Shown here piece after piece: positions 5,681-11,386 of a DNA stretch of 13,290 nt. The notes below the pieces were generated by a model. The model searched no databases and was not told the DNA's origin. It saw nothing but the letters and a program-made list of their open reading frames with translations. The DNA is taken from NCBI GenBank assembly GCA_934183135.1, contig CAKPRX010000060.1, positions 1 to 13,290 of the forward strand, read 5' to 3'. Position 1 is the first letter of the stretch, and every line of letters begins with the position of its first letter. Source of the DNA: an uncultured Prevotella sp. Lineage in GTDB: Bacteria > Bacteroidota > Bacteroidia > Bacteroidales > Bacteroidaceae. A program made the translations under genes and the position numbers.

Positions 5681-7915
5681 ATGGAAGATACTGTTGCCGA
5701 CCTACTGCGCGATTTTAATGACCACCAGAGCATACACACGGCCCTGCAACGGCTGGGCCACATCGTTGAGGCTGCCGGGCTCCATGCCTTTAAGTCCCGT
5801 AGGGACGAGATAGCGGGCAACTATCAGCTGCTGCTCGACTATCTGGAGCGGGGGTACAGCGACCCACAACGGGAGCACATATACCGTGAACTGCTGTTGC
5901 AGACGTATCAGCTACTGCAGGATGTAAGGCTGAAGTGCCGTGTCAGCGAGGTGCCCTCGTATCGCGACGCGGCCCATCGCTGCGAGATGGCGCAGTTCGT
6001 CGGCGACCGCAATGACATCAAGGCTAAACTGGAGGGCTACGTGGCCGACATGGCCATGCTGTCGCTCGAGTCAGAGCACACCCGGGCTGAGCACTACCGC
6101 CATCTGCTCATTACCCACGATGTGTATATGAGCCGCCTGTTTGACTGGCTGTTGGTGTCGCCGTCGTGGGCCGAGTCCGACGCGGCCTTCTACAGCGCGC
6201 TGCTCACCTCGCCGGCCATCGATGTGATGGATGCTCAGTGGATGGTGAGTGCCATCATGGTGGCGGGTATCAACCTGTTTGACATAAACAAGCTCAGGGT
6301 GCTGGCCGATGTGTACAGTGCCGATGTGCCCGAACCGCTGCGCCAGCGGGCGCTGGTGGGCTGGGCGTTCATGCTCGACGGTACGCAGACCCTGATGCTG
6401 GAGGAGCAGCGGGCCATGGTGGCCCGGCTGATGGGGCACGACGGCGGGGGCGCCGAGCTGTGTGCCCTGCAGCGACAGGTGCTGACGGCGGCCAACACGA
6501 TATACGATGACGAGCGTATAAGGCGCGAGGTGATGCCCACGCTGATTAAGCAGGGCAACATGGACCTCTCGCAGTTGTCCAAGGACATTACGCAGGCATC
6601 GGACATGAACGACATACTACACCCGGAGGACGCGGAGAGAACCGCTGGCGACGTGGAAAAGGCCATGGCCAAGATGAGGGAATGGGCCACCAAGGGGGTA
6701 GACATCTATTACAGTGCGTTCAACCAGACTAAGCGCTACGGCTTTTTTGCCCAGCTGGGCCACTGGTTTGAACCTTTCTTCCTGGATAACCCGGCTATCG
6801 ACTACGGGCAGACTGACGGTTCTGAGGTGCGCCGGGTGGTACAGTCCATGCTGAGCACTATCCCTTTCTGTGACAGCGATAAGTATTCGTTTGCTTTGGT
6901 GTTTTCCAAGGTGCTGGGCCGACTGCCAGAGCAGTTGCGCCAGGCGGTGATGGAGAACCGGGCGGGTTTCTTGACCCTGGGCGAGGGGCAACTGTCGGCC
7001 GCAGATGCCATCCGTAACAACTATCTGCACGATGTCTTCAGGTTCTATAACCTCTATGGCAGCAGGGCCGACTTTGCCAATCCCTTTCTGCAGCGTGGGG
7101 GCACAGGCCGGGTATATGTGTGGCTGACGGATAGCCGTCTCTTTGGCGACCGGCTGGACTACCCCGATATGTACTACGAGGTGCTGAGATACCTGGACAG
7201 CCTGGACGCTGCCGACAGGAGCCACTATCGCGATACGATACTGCCCCTGCTGCATGGGGCGTGTGCCCCACGGAGCGTGCGCGATGAGCTGTTTGTGGCC
7301 GGCTATCTGTATCAGTATGGCGACCACAAGGAGGGCATGGCTTACTATCAGCGTATAGCCATGCACAACCCCGCTAACGAGGAAGCGCTGCGTATGGCGG
7401 CCCATGGCTACATGGAACAGAAAAGTTACGGGCAGGCGCTGGCGTGCTATGAGCGGCTGGTGGCCATGGATGCCACCCAGGTAAGTTACGAGGCGAACAG
7501 GGCGCTCTGCCTGTTGATGACCCGGCATACCGAGGAGGCCATGCCCATACTGCATAAGTTGTATTACGAGCACCCGGACAACCTGTCGGTGGTGCGCGGC
7601 CGTCTCTGGGGCATGATGGACCTGGGGCAGTATGCCCAGGCTGAGCCTGAGTACCGCAAGCTGTGCGAGGCCAACCCTGGCCAGGCCGAGGACAGGCTCA
7701 ACTATGGCTACTGTCTGTGGCTGGGTGGCAAGGTGCAGCAGGCGGCAGCCGTTTTCGGCGACTATCTGCGGCTGAAGGCTGGCCCGGACGGTGCTTGGGG
7801 GGTGCTCATCTACACGGCCTTCATGGCCGACAGGGCTTTTCTGCAGGCCCATGGTATGGACGGTACGGCCCTGCACATCATGGCCGACCTGGTGGCCACG
7901 AAGATGGACGGGTAG
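5681..7915 (+). CDS. Tetratricopeptide-repeat protein of unknown function
   Basis: A 744-residue protein with no signal peptide or membrane segment, so probably cytoplasmic. Residues 1-530 look mostly helical and match no family I recognise; they contain a HWFEPFF segment at 361-367. Residues about 536-705 divide cleanly into five 34-residue TPR units (starting near 536, 570, 604, 638 and 672), with typical features such as YGDHKEGMAYYQRIAMHNP and SYGQALACYERLVAMD. Such repeats bind other proteins. The ATG at 5681 follows the lipoprotein stop by 24 bp with no promoter-like sequence between, so the two genes probably share a transcript. Codon use looks like that of its neighbours. A 446-codon open frame on the opposite strand is a shadow of this gene. 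Function is unassigned. Confidence 0.88.
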   Translation: MEDTVADLLRDFNDHQSIHTALQRLGHIVEAAGLHAFKSRRDEIAGNYQLLLDYLERGYSDPQREHIYRELLLQTYQLLQDVRLKCRVSEVPSYRDAAHRCEMAQFVGDRNDIKAKLEGYVADMAMLSLESEHTRAEHYRHLLITHDVYMSRLFDWLLVSPSWAESDAAFYSALLTSPAIDVMDAQWMVSAIMVAGINLFDINKLRVLADVYSADVPEPLRQRALVGWAFMLDGTQTLMLEEQRAMVARLMGHDGGGAELCALQRQVLTAANTIYDDERIRREVMPTLIKQGNMDLSQLSKDITQASDMNDILHPEDAERTAGDVEKAMAKMREWATKGVDIYYSAFNQTKRYGFFAQLGHWFEPFFLDNPAIDYGQTDGSEVRRVVQSMLSTIPFCDSDKYSFALVFSKVLGRLPEQLRQAVMENRAGFLTLGEGQLSAADAIRNNYLHDVFRFYNLYGSRADFANPFLQRGGTGRVYVWLTDSRLFGDRLDYPDMYYEVLRYLDSLDAADRSHYRDTILPLLHGACAPRSVRDELFVAGYLYQYGDHKEGMAYYQRIAMHNPANEEALRMAAHGYMEQKSYGQALACYERLVAMDATQVSYEANRALCLLMTRHTEEAMPILHKLYYEHPDNLSVVRGRLWGMMDLGQYAQAEPEYRKLCEANPGQAEDRLNYGYCLWLGGKVQQAAAVFGDYLRLKAGPDGAWGVLIYTAFMADRAFLQAHGMDGTALHIMADLVATKMDG

Positions 7916-7939
7916 GCCACGGCCGTACTGCCGGGGACC

Positions 7940-7990
7940 AAACCATTTCGGGCGCAACGTACTCTGCTGACGTTGCGCCCGAAATGGTTT
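7940..7990. terminator. Bidirectional terminator between the TPR gene and thrA
   Basis: Two perfect 21-nt arms (7940-7960 and 7970-7990) flank a 9-nt loop (7961-7969). Each arm runs AAACCATTTC at its outer end to CAACGT at the loop. The structure lies in the 117-bp gap between two convergent genes and ends in GGTTT on both strands. There is no long U-tract, but position and symmetry fit a shared terminator or 3'-end protecting hairpin. Confidence 0.7.
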
Positions 7991-8032
7991 ATAGCGGCCC
8001 TGTGGCCCAGCAGGGTGGGGCAGGCCTGTCGC

Positions 8033-10468
8033 TTAGATATTGGCGATAGACATGATGTTGGCAAACACGCCGGCGGCGGTAACGCTGGCCCCGGCTCCAT
8101 AGCCCTGGATGAGCATGGGAAACTCCTTGTAGCGCTCGGTGGTGAGCATCACGATGTTGTTGGAGCCCTGGAGGTTGTAGAAGGGATGGCCCTTGGCTAC
8201 GGCCTTCAGCGAGACCTTGGCCACGCCCTTGTCCATCTCGGCTACAAACCGCCAGCGTTTGCCCTCGTGCTCCAGCTGCTGTCGGCGTGCCTCAAAGCCG
8301 GCGTCCAGCGAGGGCAGTTGCCGCCAGAAGTCGTCGACGGTGCCCTCGAACAGCTGCTGGGGGATGAAGAGGTGCTTCTCTACGTCCTCCTGCTCTATCT
8401 GGTAACCGGCCTCGCGGGTCAGGATGACCAGCTTGCGCACCACGTCGGTGCCGCTGAGGTCTATACGGGGGTCGGGCTCGGAGTAGCCGTTCTCCTTGGC
8501 CCGTCTGACGGTCTCCGAGAAAGGTACCTGAGCCGACAGTTCGTTAAAAATGTAGTTGAGTGTGCCGCTGAGTACGGCCTCTATCTTCAGGATGCGGTCG
8601 CCAGAGTTTCTCAGGTCATTGATGGTGCCTATGATGGGCAGTCCGGCGCCCACGTTGGTCTCAAATCGGTATATGACACCTCGGTCCAGGGCCGTCTGCT
8701 TGAGCTTGGCATAGCTCTGATAGTCCGATGAGGCCGCTATCTTGTTGGCCGCCACGACGTTGATGTTGTGTTCTAACAGCGTCTGGTACATCCCGGCTAC
8801 ATCCTTGCTGGCCGTACAGTCTACAAAGACCGAGTTGAAGATGTTCATGCTCAGTATTTTCTCCTTCAGGGTCTCCACGTCGCTGGGGGCAGAGTCCTGG
8901 AGTGCCTCGCGGTAATGCGTCAGGTCTATGCCGTCCCTGTCGAAGATGGCGTTCTTGGACGAGGCTATGCCCACCACGTTCAGCTTGAGCCGCGAGTGCT
9001 CCTTTAGCTCCTCGTACTGGTCGTGTATCTGCTCTATCAGCCGGCCTCCCACGGTGCCGATGCCACAGATGAAGAGGTTGAGCACCTTGTACTCGGACAG
9101 GAAGAACGAGTCGTGCAGCACGTTGAGTGCCTTGCGCAGGTAGGTGCCGTTGATGACAAACGAGATGTTGGTCTCCGAGGCTCCCTGGGCACAGGCTATG
9201 ACCGAGATGCCGCTTCGTCCCAGGGTGCCAAACAGCTTGCCGGCCACGCCGGGCGTGTGGCGCATGTTCTCGCCCACGATGGCCACGGTGGCCAGTCCGC
9301 CCTCGGCGTGCATGGGGAACATGGCGCCGGTCTCTATCTCCTTGGCAAACTCCTGGTTGAGCACGGTTACGGCCTGGTCGGCATCGGCATCGCGCACACC
9401 GATGGAGGTAGAGTTCTCTGACGATGCCTGCGACACCATGAATACCGATATGCCTCCCTTGGTAAGGGCGGTAAAGATGCGCTGGTTGACACCGATGACG
9501 CCCACCATGGACAGGCCGGCAACGGTTATCAGCGTGGTGCCGCTGATGCTGGATATGCCCTTGATGGGCTTATGGTCGTTCTTAATCTTCTGCTTGATGA
9601 CGGTACCCGGGTTCTCTGGGTTGAAGGTGTTCTTCACCTTGATGGGAATGTTCTTGACGCAGACCGGGTAGATGGTGGGGGGATAGATAACCTTGGCTCC
9701 GAAGTTACAGAGCTCCATCGCCTCGATGTAGCTCAGCTCGTTGATGGTATAGGCGGTCTTGATGACGCGTGGGTCGGCGGTCATAAATCCGTCTACGTCG
9801 GTCCATATCTCTAACACCTCGGCATCCAGGGCCGCGGCGATGATGGATGCGGTGTAGTCTGAGCCTCCGCGCCCCAGGTTGGTTATCTCCCGGGTATGGC
9901 GGTCGCGGCTGATGAAGCCCGGAACCACCGTGATGCGCTGCAGGGGCGTAAACGCGCTGCGTACCAACTGGTTGGTGAGTTCGCTGTCAAGCACCTGCCG
10001 GTTGTCCTTGCGCTCGGTCATAATGAAGTCGAGCGAGTTGAGGCGCCTGGAACCGCGGATGAGGGCTGCCACGATGTGCGAGCTGAGTCGCTCGCCGTAG
10101 CTGACGATGGCGTCGTACGACTTCTTGCTCAGGTCGTGTACTAAGAATACGCCGAAGAGGATGCTCTTGAGCTGTTCGAGCAGTGTGTCGACCGTGGCAA
10201 ACAGCTGTTCGCGTGTGGTGTTGTCGGTAATGATGGTATCTATCATCTTATAGTGGCGGTCCACTATCTCCTGGTACGAGGCGCGCCATGCCTCGTCGCC
10301 TTTTTCGGCCATCTTCGAGGTGGCTATCAGCTTGTCTGTTATCCCGCCCAGCGCGCTTACCACTACGATAACGGGCTGTCTCTTAGCCTCTTTCTCTACT
10401 ATTTTCCTAAGGCTCTCAATGCTTTTCACGGAACCTACTGATGTTCCGCCAAACTTTAATACTTTCAT
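8033..10468 (-). CDS. thrA: Bifunctional aspartate kinase / homoserine dehydrogenase I
   Basis: An 811-residue fused enzyme that catalyses the first step (aspartate to aspartyl phosphate) and third step (aspartate semialdehyde to homoserine) towards threonine and methionine. The kinase part has KFGGTS at 5-10, GRGGSDYTA at 199-207, WTDVDG at 222-227 and GAKVIYP at 257-263. Two ACT-type regulatory regions follow at about 313-385 and 393-460, the usual site of feedback inhibition. The dehydrogenase part has a nucleotide-binding GIGTVG at 469-474, VVAANK at 571-576, SGTLNYIFN at 634-642, GYSEPDPRIDLSG at 661-673 and the putative catalytic K679. Length matches the ThrA/MetL fusion. The ATG at 10466-10468 gives the standard MKVLKFGG start. 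Neither thrB nor thrC lies downstream; a hairpin comes right after the stop, so it seems monocistronic. Confidence 0.97.
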   Translation of the reverse strand: MKVLKFGGTSVGSVKSIESLRKIVEKEAKRQPVIVVVSALGGITDKLIATSKMAEKGDEAWRASYQEIVDRHYKMIDTIITDNTTREQLFATVDTLLEQLKSILFGVFLVHDLSKKSYDAIVSYGERLSSHIVAALIRGSRRLNSLDFIMTERKDNRQVLDSELTNQLVRSAFTPLQRITVVPGFISRDRHTREITNLGRGGSDYTASIIAAALDAEVLEIWTDVDGFMTADPRVIKTAYTINELSYIEAMELCNFGAKVIYPPTIYPVCVKNIPIKVKNTFNPENPGTVIKQKIKNDHKPIKGISSISGTTLITVAGLSMVGVIGVNQRIFTALTKGGISVFMVSQASSENSTSIGVRDADADQAVTVLNQEFAKEIETGAMFPMHAEGGLATVAIVGENMRHTPGVAGKLFGTLGRSGISVIACAQGASETNISFVINGTYLRKALNVLHDSFFLSEYKVLNLFICGIGTVGGRLIEQIHDQYEELKEHSRLKLNVVGIASSKNAIFDRDGIDLTHYREALQDSAPSDVETLKEKILSMNIFNSVFVDCTASKDVAGMYQTLLEHNINVVAANKIAASSDYQSYAKLKQTALDRGVIYRFETNVGAGLPIIGTINDLRNSGDRILKIEAVLSGTLNYIFNELSAQVPFSETVRRAKENGYSEPDPRIDLSGTDVVRKLVILTREAGYQIEQEDVEKHLFIPQQLFEGTVDDFWRQLPSLDAGFEARRQQLEHEGKRWRFVAEMDKGVAKVSLKAVAKGHPFYNLQGSNNIVMLTTERYKEFPMLIQGYGAGASVTAAGVFANIMSIANI

Positions 10469-10482
10469 ATTCGGTCAATATG
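10466..10482 (-). promoter_or_regulatory. Small hairpin over the thrA start codon
   Basis: In the minus-strand transcript, CATATT (10482-10477) can pair with AATATG (10471-10466) across a GACCG loop. The second arm contains the thrA ATG and the first arm contains the end of the Thr/Ile-rich leader frame. The stem is only 6 bp and A/T-rich, so it would be weak. It could equally be a DNA palindrome bound by a regulator. Confidence 0.3.
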
Positions 10483-10516
10483 TTATGGTGGTTACTATTA
10501 TGCGCCCTCGGTACAA
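10475..10516 (-). CDS. Possible Thr/Ile-rich thrA leader peptide
   Basis: A 13-codon frame from a TTG at 10516-10514 to a TGA at 10477-10475 would encode MYRGRIIVTTITY. It contains the codon run ACC ACC ATA ACA, preceded by two ATA codons and GTA. It ends 6 nt before the thrA ATG and is in frame with it. The Thr/Ile richness recalls the E. coli thrL leader, which controls thrABC by attenuation. The start is TTG, no ATG is available in this frame, and there is no terminator between it and thrA, so any control would have to act on translation. This may be chance. Confidence 0.25.
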   Translation of the reverse strand: MYRGRIIVTTITY

Positions 10517-10540
10517 CGGAGGGTGTGCAAAACTTGGCTA

Positions 10541-10548
10541 CAAAGGTA
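10541..10548 (-). promoter_or_regulatory. Promoter -7 box of thrA (TACCTTTG)
   Basis: On the minus strand, TACCTTTG matches the Bacteroidetes -7 consensus and is identical to the boxes before pgk and queC. It lies 72 nt from the thrA start. It sits inside a small inverted repeat, GCTAC-N4-GTAGC (10537-10550), which could be an operator. No TTTG -33 element is seen at the right distance. Confidence 0.55.
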
Positions 10549-10613
10549 GCTAAAATCGGCATAACCTCTTCGTTTTTTGCCACTTTTTTTTGCCTATAGA
10601 TGTCAGCTCCATG

Positions 10614-10649
10614 CCCGGCCAGCCACTCCCGGCCAGCTAAAGCCCGGCC
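10614..10649. repeat. Three CCCGGCC direct repeats
   Basis: CCCGGCCAGC occurs at 10614-10623 and 10628-10637, and a shorter CCCGGCC at 10643-10649, with centres about 14 bp apart. No function is evident. Confidence 0.5.
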
Positions 10650-10737
10650 GTTGCACTTGTGGGAGCCGTCATGGGGGATGGCCACAGGCTTCACCGTTGC
10701 TATAACCACGTAGCGAGTTGTTGAAAAGCCTTTACAC

Positions 10738-10792
10738 ACGACTGTATATTTATGCAAAAATGCCCCCTCGTTTTGCATAAATATACAGTCGT
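10738..10792. repeat. 22-bp inverted repeat containing two ARG-box-like 14-mers
   Basis: Perfect 22-nt arms (10738-10759 and 10771-10792) flank an 11-nt loop rich in C. Each arm carries the 14-mer TGTATATTTATGCA (10743-10756), or its reverse complement TGCATAAATATACA (10774-10787). This resembles the ArgR operator half-pattern (TGNAT, four A/T, ATNCA). Neither arm is followed by a U-tract, so it is not an obvious terminator. It could be a paired operator or the core of a dispersed repeat. Confidence 0.7.
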
Positions 10793-10793
10793 A

Positions 10794-10827
10794 ACGCCCG
10801 TTTTACGGGGCGTAAATTCCGGAATTT
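10794..10827. repeat. Short hairpin plus 14-bp palindrome
   Basis: CCCGT-TTT-ACGGG (10797-10809) lies within a wider ACGCCC/GGGCGT pairing (10794-10799 and 10808-10813). It is followed directly by the perfect palindrome AAATTCCGGAATTT (10814-10827). Both adjoin the 22-bp inverted repeat and may belong to the same element. Confidence 0.5.
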
Positions 10828-10888
10828 CTGAACGAACCAGGATAGTTCTTGGGGCCATCGGGGCCATTTCGGGGCATCGTGAGGGCTG

Positions 10889-10906
10889 AAAAAGTAGCAA
10901 CTTTTT
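10889..10906. repeat. AAAAAGT/ACTTTTT hairpin
   Basis: AAAAAGT (10889-10895) pairs with ACTTTTT (10900-10906) over an AGCA loop. It ends in a T-run on both strands but has a weak A/T stem, so terminator activity is doubtful. Confidence 0.4.
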
Positions 10907-10977
10907 ACAAAACAGGGGTGTTTTTCGCCTTTTTTGCCGCTATTTTCGGCTCTCACGAGGACGATTTTTGGCATCGC

Positions 10978-11036
10978 CGCGATGGTCATTTTTTTGCTCG
11001 CGATGGTCATTACGTTTCTAATGACCATCGCGAGCA
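10978..11036. repeat. CGCGATGGTCATT triplet forming an 18-bp inverted repeat
   Basis: The 13-mer CGCGATGGTCATT occurs at 10978-10990 and 10999-11011 (direct, 21-bp period), and inverted at 11020-11032. The second and third copies form a perfect 18-bp stem, TGCTCGCGATGGTCATTA (10995-11012) with its complement (11019-11036), around a 6-nt loop. A T-run lies upstream, not downstream, of the stem on the plus strand, and the minus strand has no U-tract, so it is not a classical terminator. The layout is REP-like. Confidence 0.7.
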
Positions 11037-11038
11037 CT

Positions 11039-11079
11039 AAAATGACTGTTTTCGGGTGGTCTGAAAATGGCTGTTTTCG
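11039..11079. repeat. Imperfect 16-bp direct repeat AAAATG(A/G)CTGTTTTCG
   Basis: Copies at 11039-11054 and 11064-11079 differ at one base and are 25 bp apart. The second also forms a GAAAA/TTTTC hairpin enclosed by GGTGG/CCACC. It directly follows the 18-bp inverted repeat. Confidence 0.55.
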
Positions 11080-11157
11080 CCACCGCTACCCCCTCGGCGA
11101 GCGTACAGACAAACTACAGGATCCTGAAAAGCCCTTGTCTGACGCCGAAACACCGAA

Positions 11158-11175
11158 AATGTATATTTATACATT
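11158..11175. promoter_or_regulatory. ARG-box-like 18-bp palindrome
   Basis: AATGTATATTTATACATT is a palindrome of 8-bp arms around a central TT. It fits the general ArgR operator layout (TGNAT, four A/T, ATNCA) and shares TGTATATTTAT with the inverted repeat at 10738-10792. No arginine gene is in the window, so a regulatory role is unproven. Confidence 0.4.
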
Positions 11176-11316
11176 ATTGGAAAAAACTTTACAATGTCGG
11201 TCGGCCAGTTGTCGGTTGGCATTAGCAGGCAGGGAGCCTACGCCTGTACACAGGGGGCGATTTTTTACCCTTTTGTCCTTTGCCTTTAAGCGCCCCTCCC
11301 GGTCCTTTTTGCCTTT

Positions 11317-11360
11317 AAAAACATCAAGGGAACCATGGCTGGCCAGCCATGGCTCCCTTG
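11317..11360 (-). terminator. Intrinsic terminator of rho
   Basis: CAAGGGAACCATGGCTGG (11325-11342) and CCAGCCATGGCTCCCTTG (11343-11360) are an inverted repeat of 18 bp with one mismatch and no spacer. In the minus-strand RNA the mismatch becomes a G-U pair. On that strand the hairpin begins 26 nt after the rho stop and is followed by ATGTTTTTAAAG, a short U-tract. Confidence 0.8.
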
Positions 11361-11386
11361 TAAGAAGTCGTTGTGAATATATAGAG

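Larger units (their letters stand above)
10549..11316. other. Gene-free, repeat-rich intergenic island between rho and thrA
   Basis: About 770 bp with no credible gene between the thrA promoter and the rho terminator. Short open frames cross it on both strands, but they run through inverted repeats and resemble each other only because of those repeats. It holds three CCCGGCC units (10614-10649), a 22-bp inverted repeat, a hairpin and a 14-bp palindrome (10794-10827), short GGGGCCAT repeats (10851-10877), an AAAAAGT/ACTTTTT hairpin, an 18-bp inverted repeat with extra half-copies, a 16-bp direct repeat, an 18-bp palindrome and a TCCTTT(TT)GCCTTTAA direct repeat (11276-11289 and 11303-11318). 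The pattern suggests dispersed intergenic repeat elements or a structured regulatory region, not coding DNA. Confidence 0.6.

Noticed and set aside
6617..7957. 446-codon open frame on the minus strand opposite the TPR gene
   Set aside because: It is fully antisense to a gene with clear 34-residue TPR periodicity, shows no recognisable domain, has a Gln/His/Val-rich composition typical of a shadow frame, and starts inside the bidirectional hairpin.
10416..10778. 120-codon minus-strand open frame over the thrA 5' end and the 22-bp inverted repeat
   Set aside because: It overlaps the thrA start in another frame and runs through repeat sequence. Such frames arise from repeats rather than from a gene.
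10750..11037. Pair of overlapping open frames on both strands in the repeat island (95 codons minus, 63 codons plus)
   Set aside because: No domain, low-complexity sequence, and content dictated by palindromes on both strands; not credible coding DNA.
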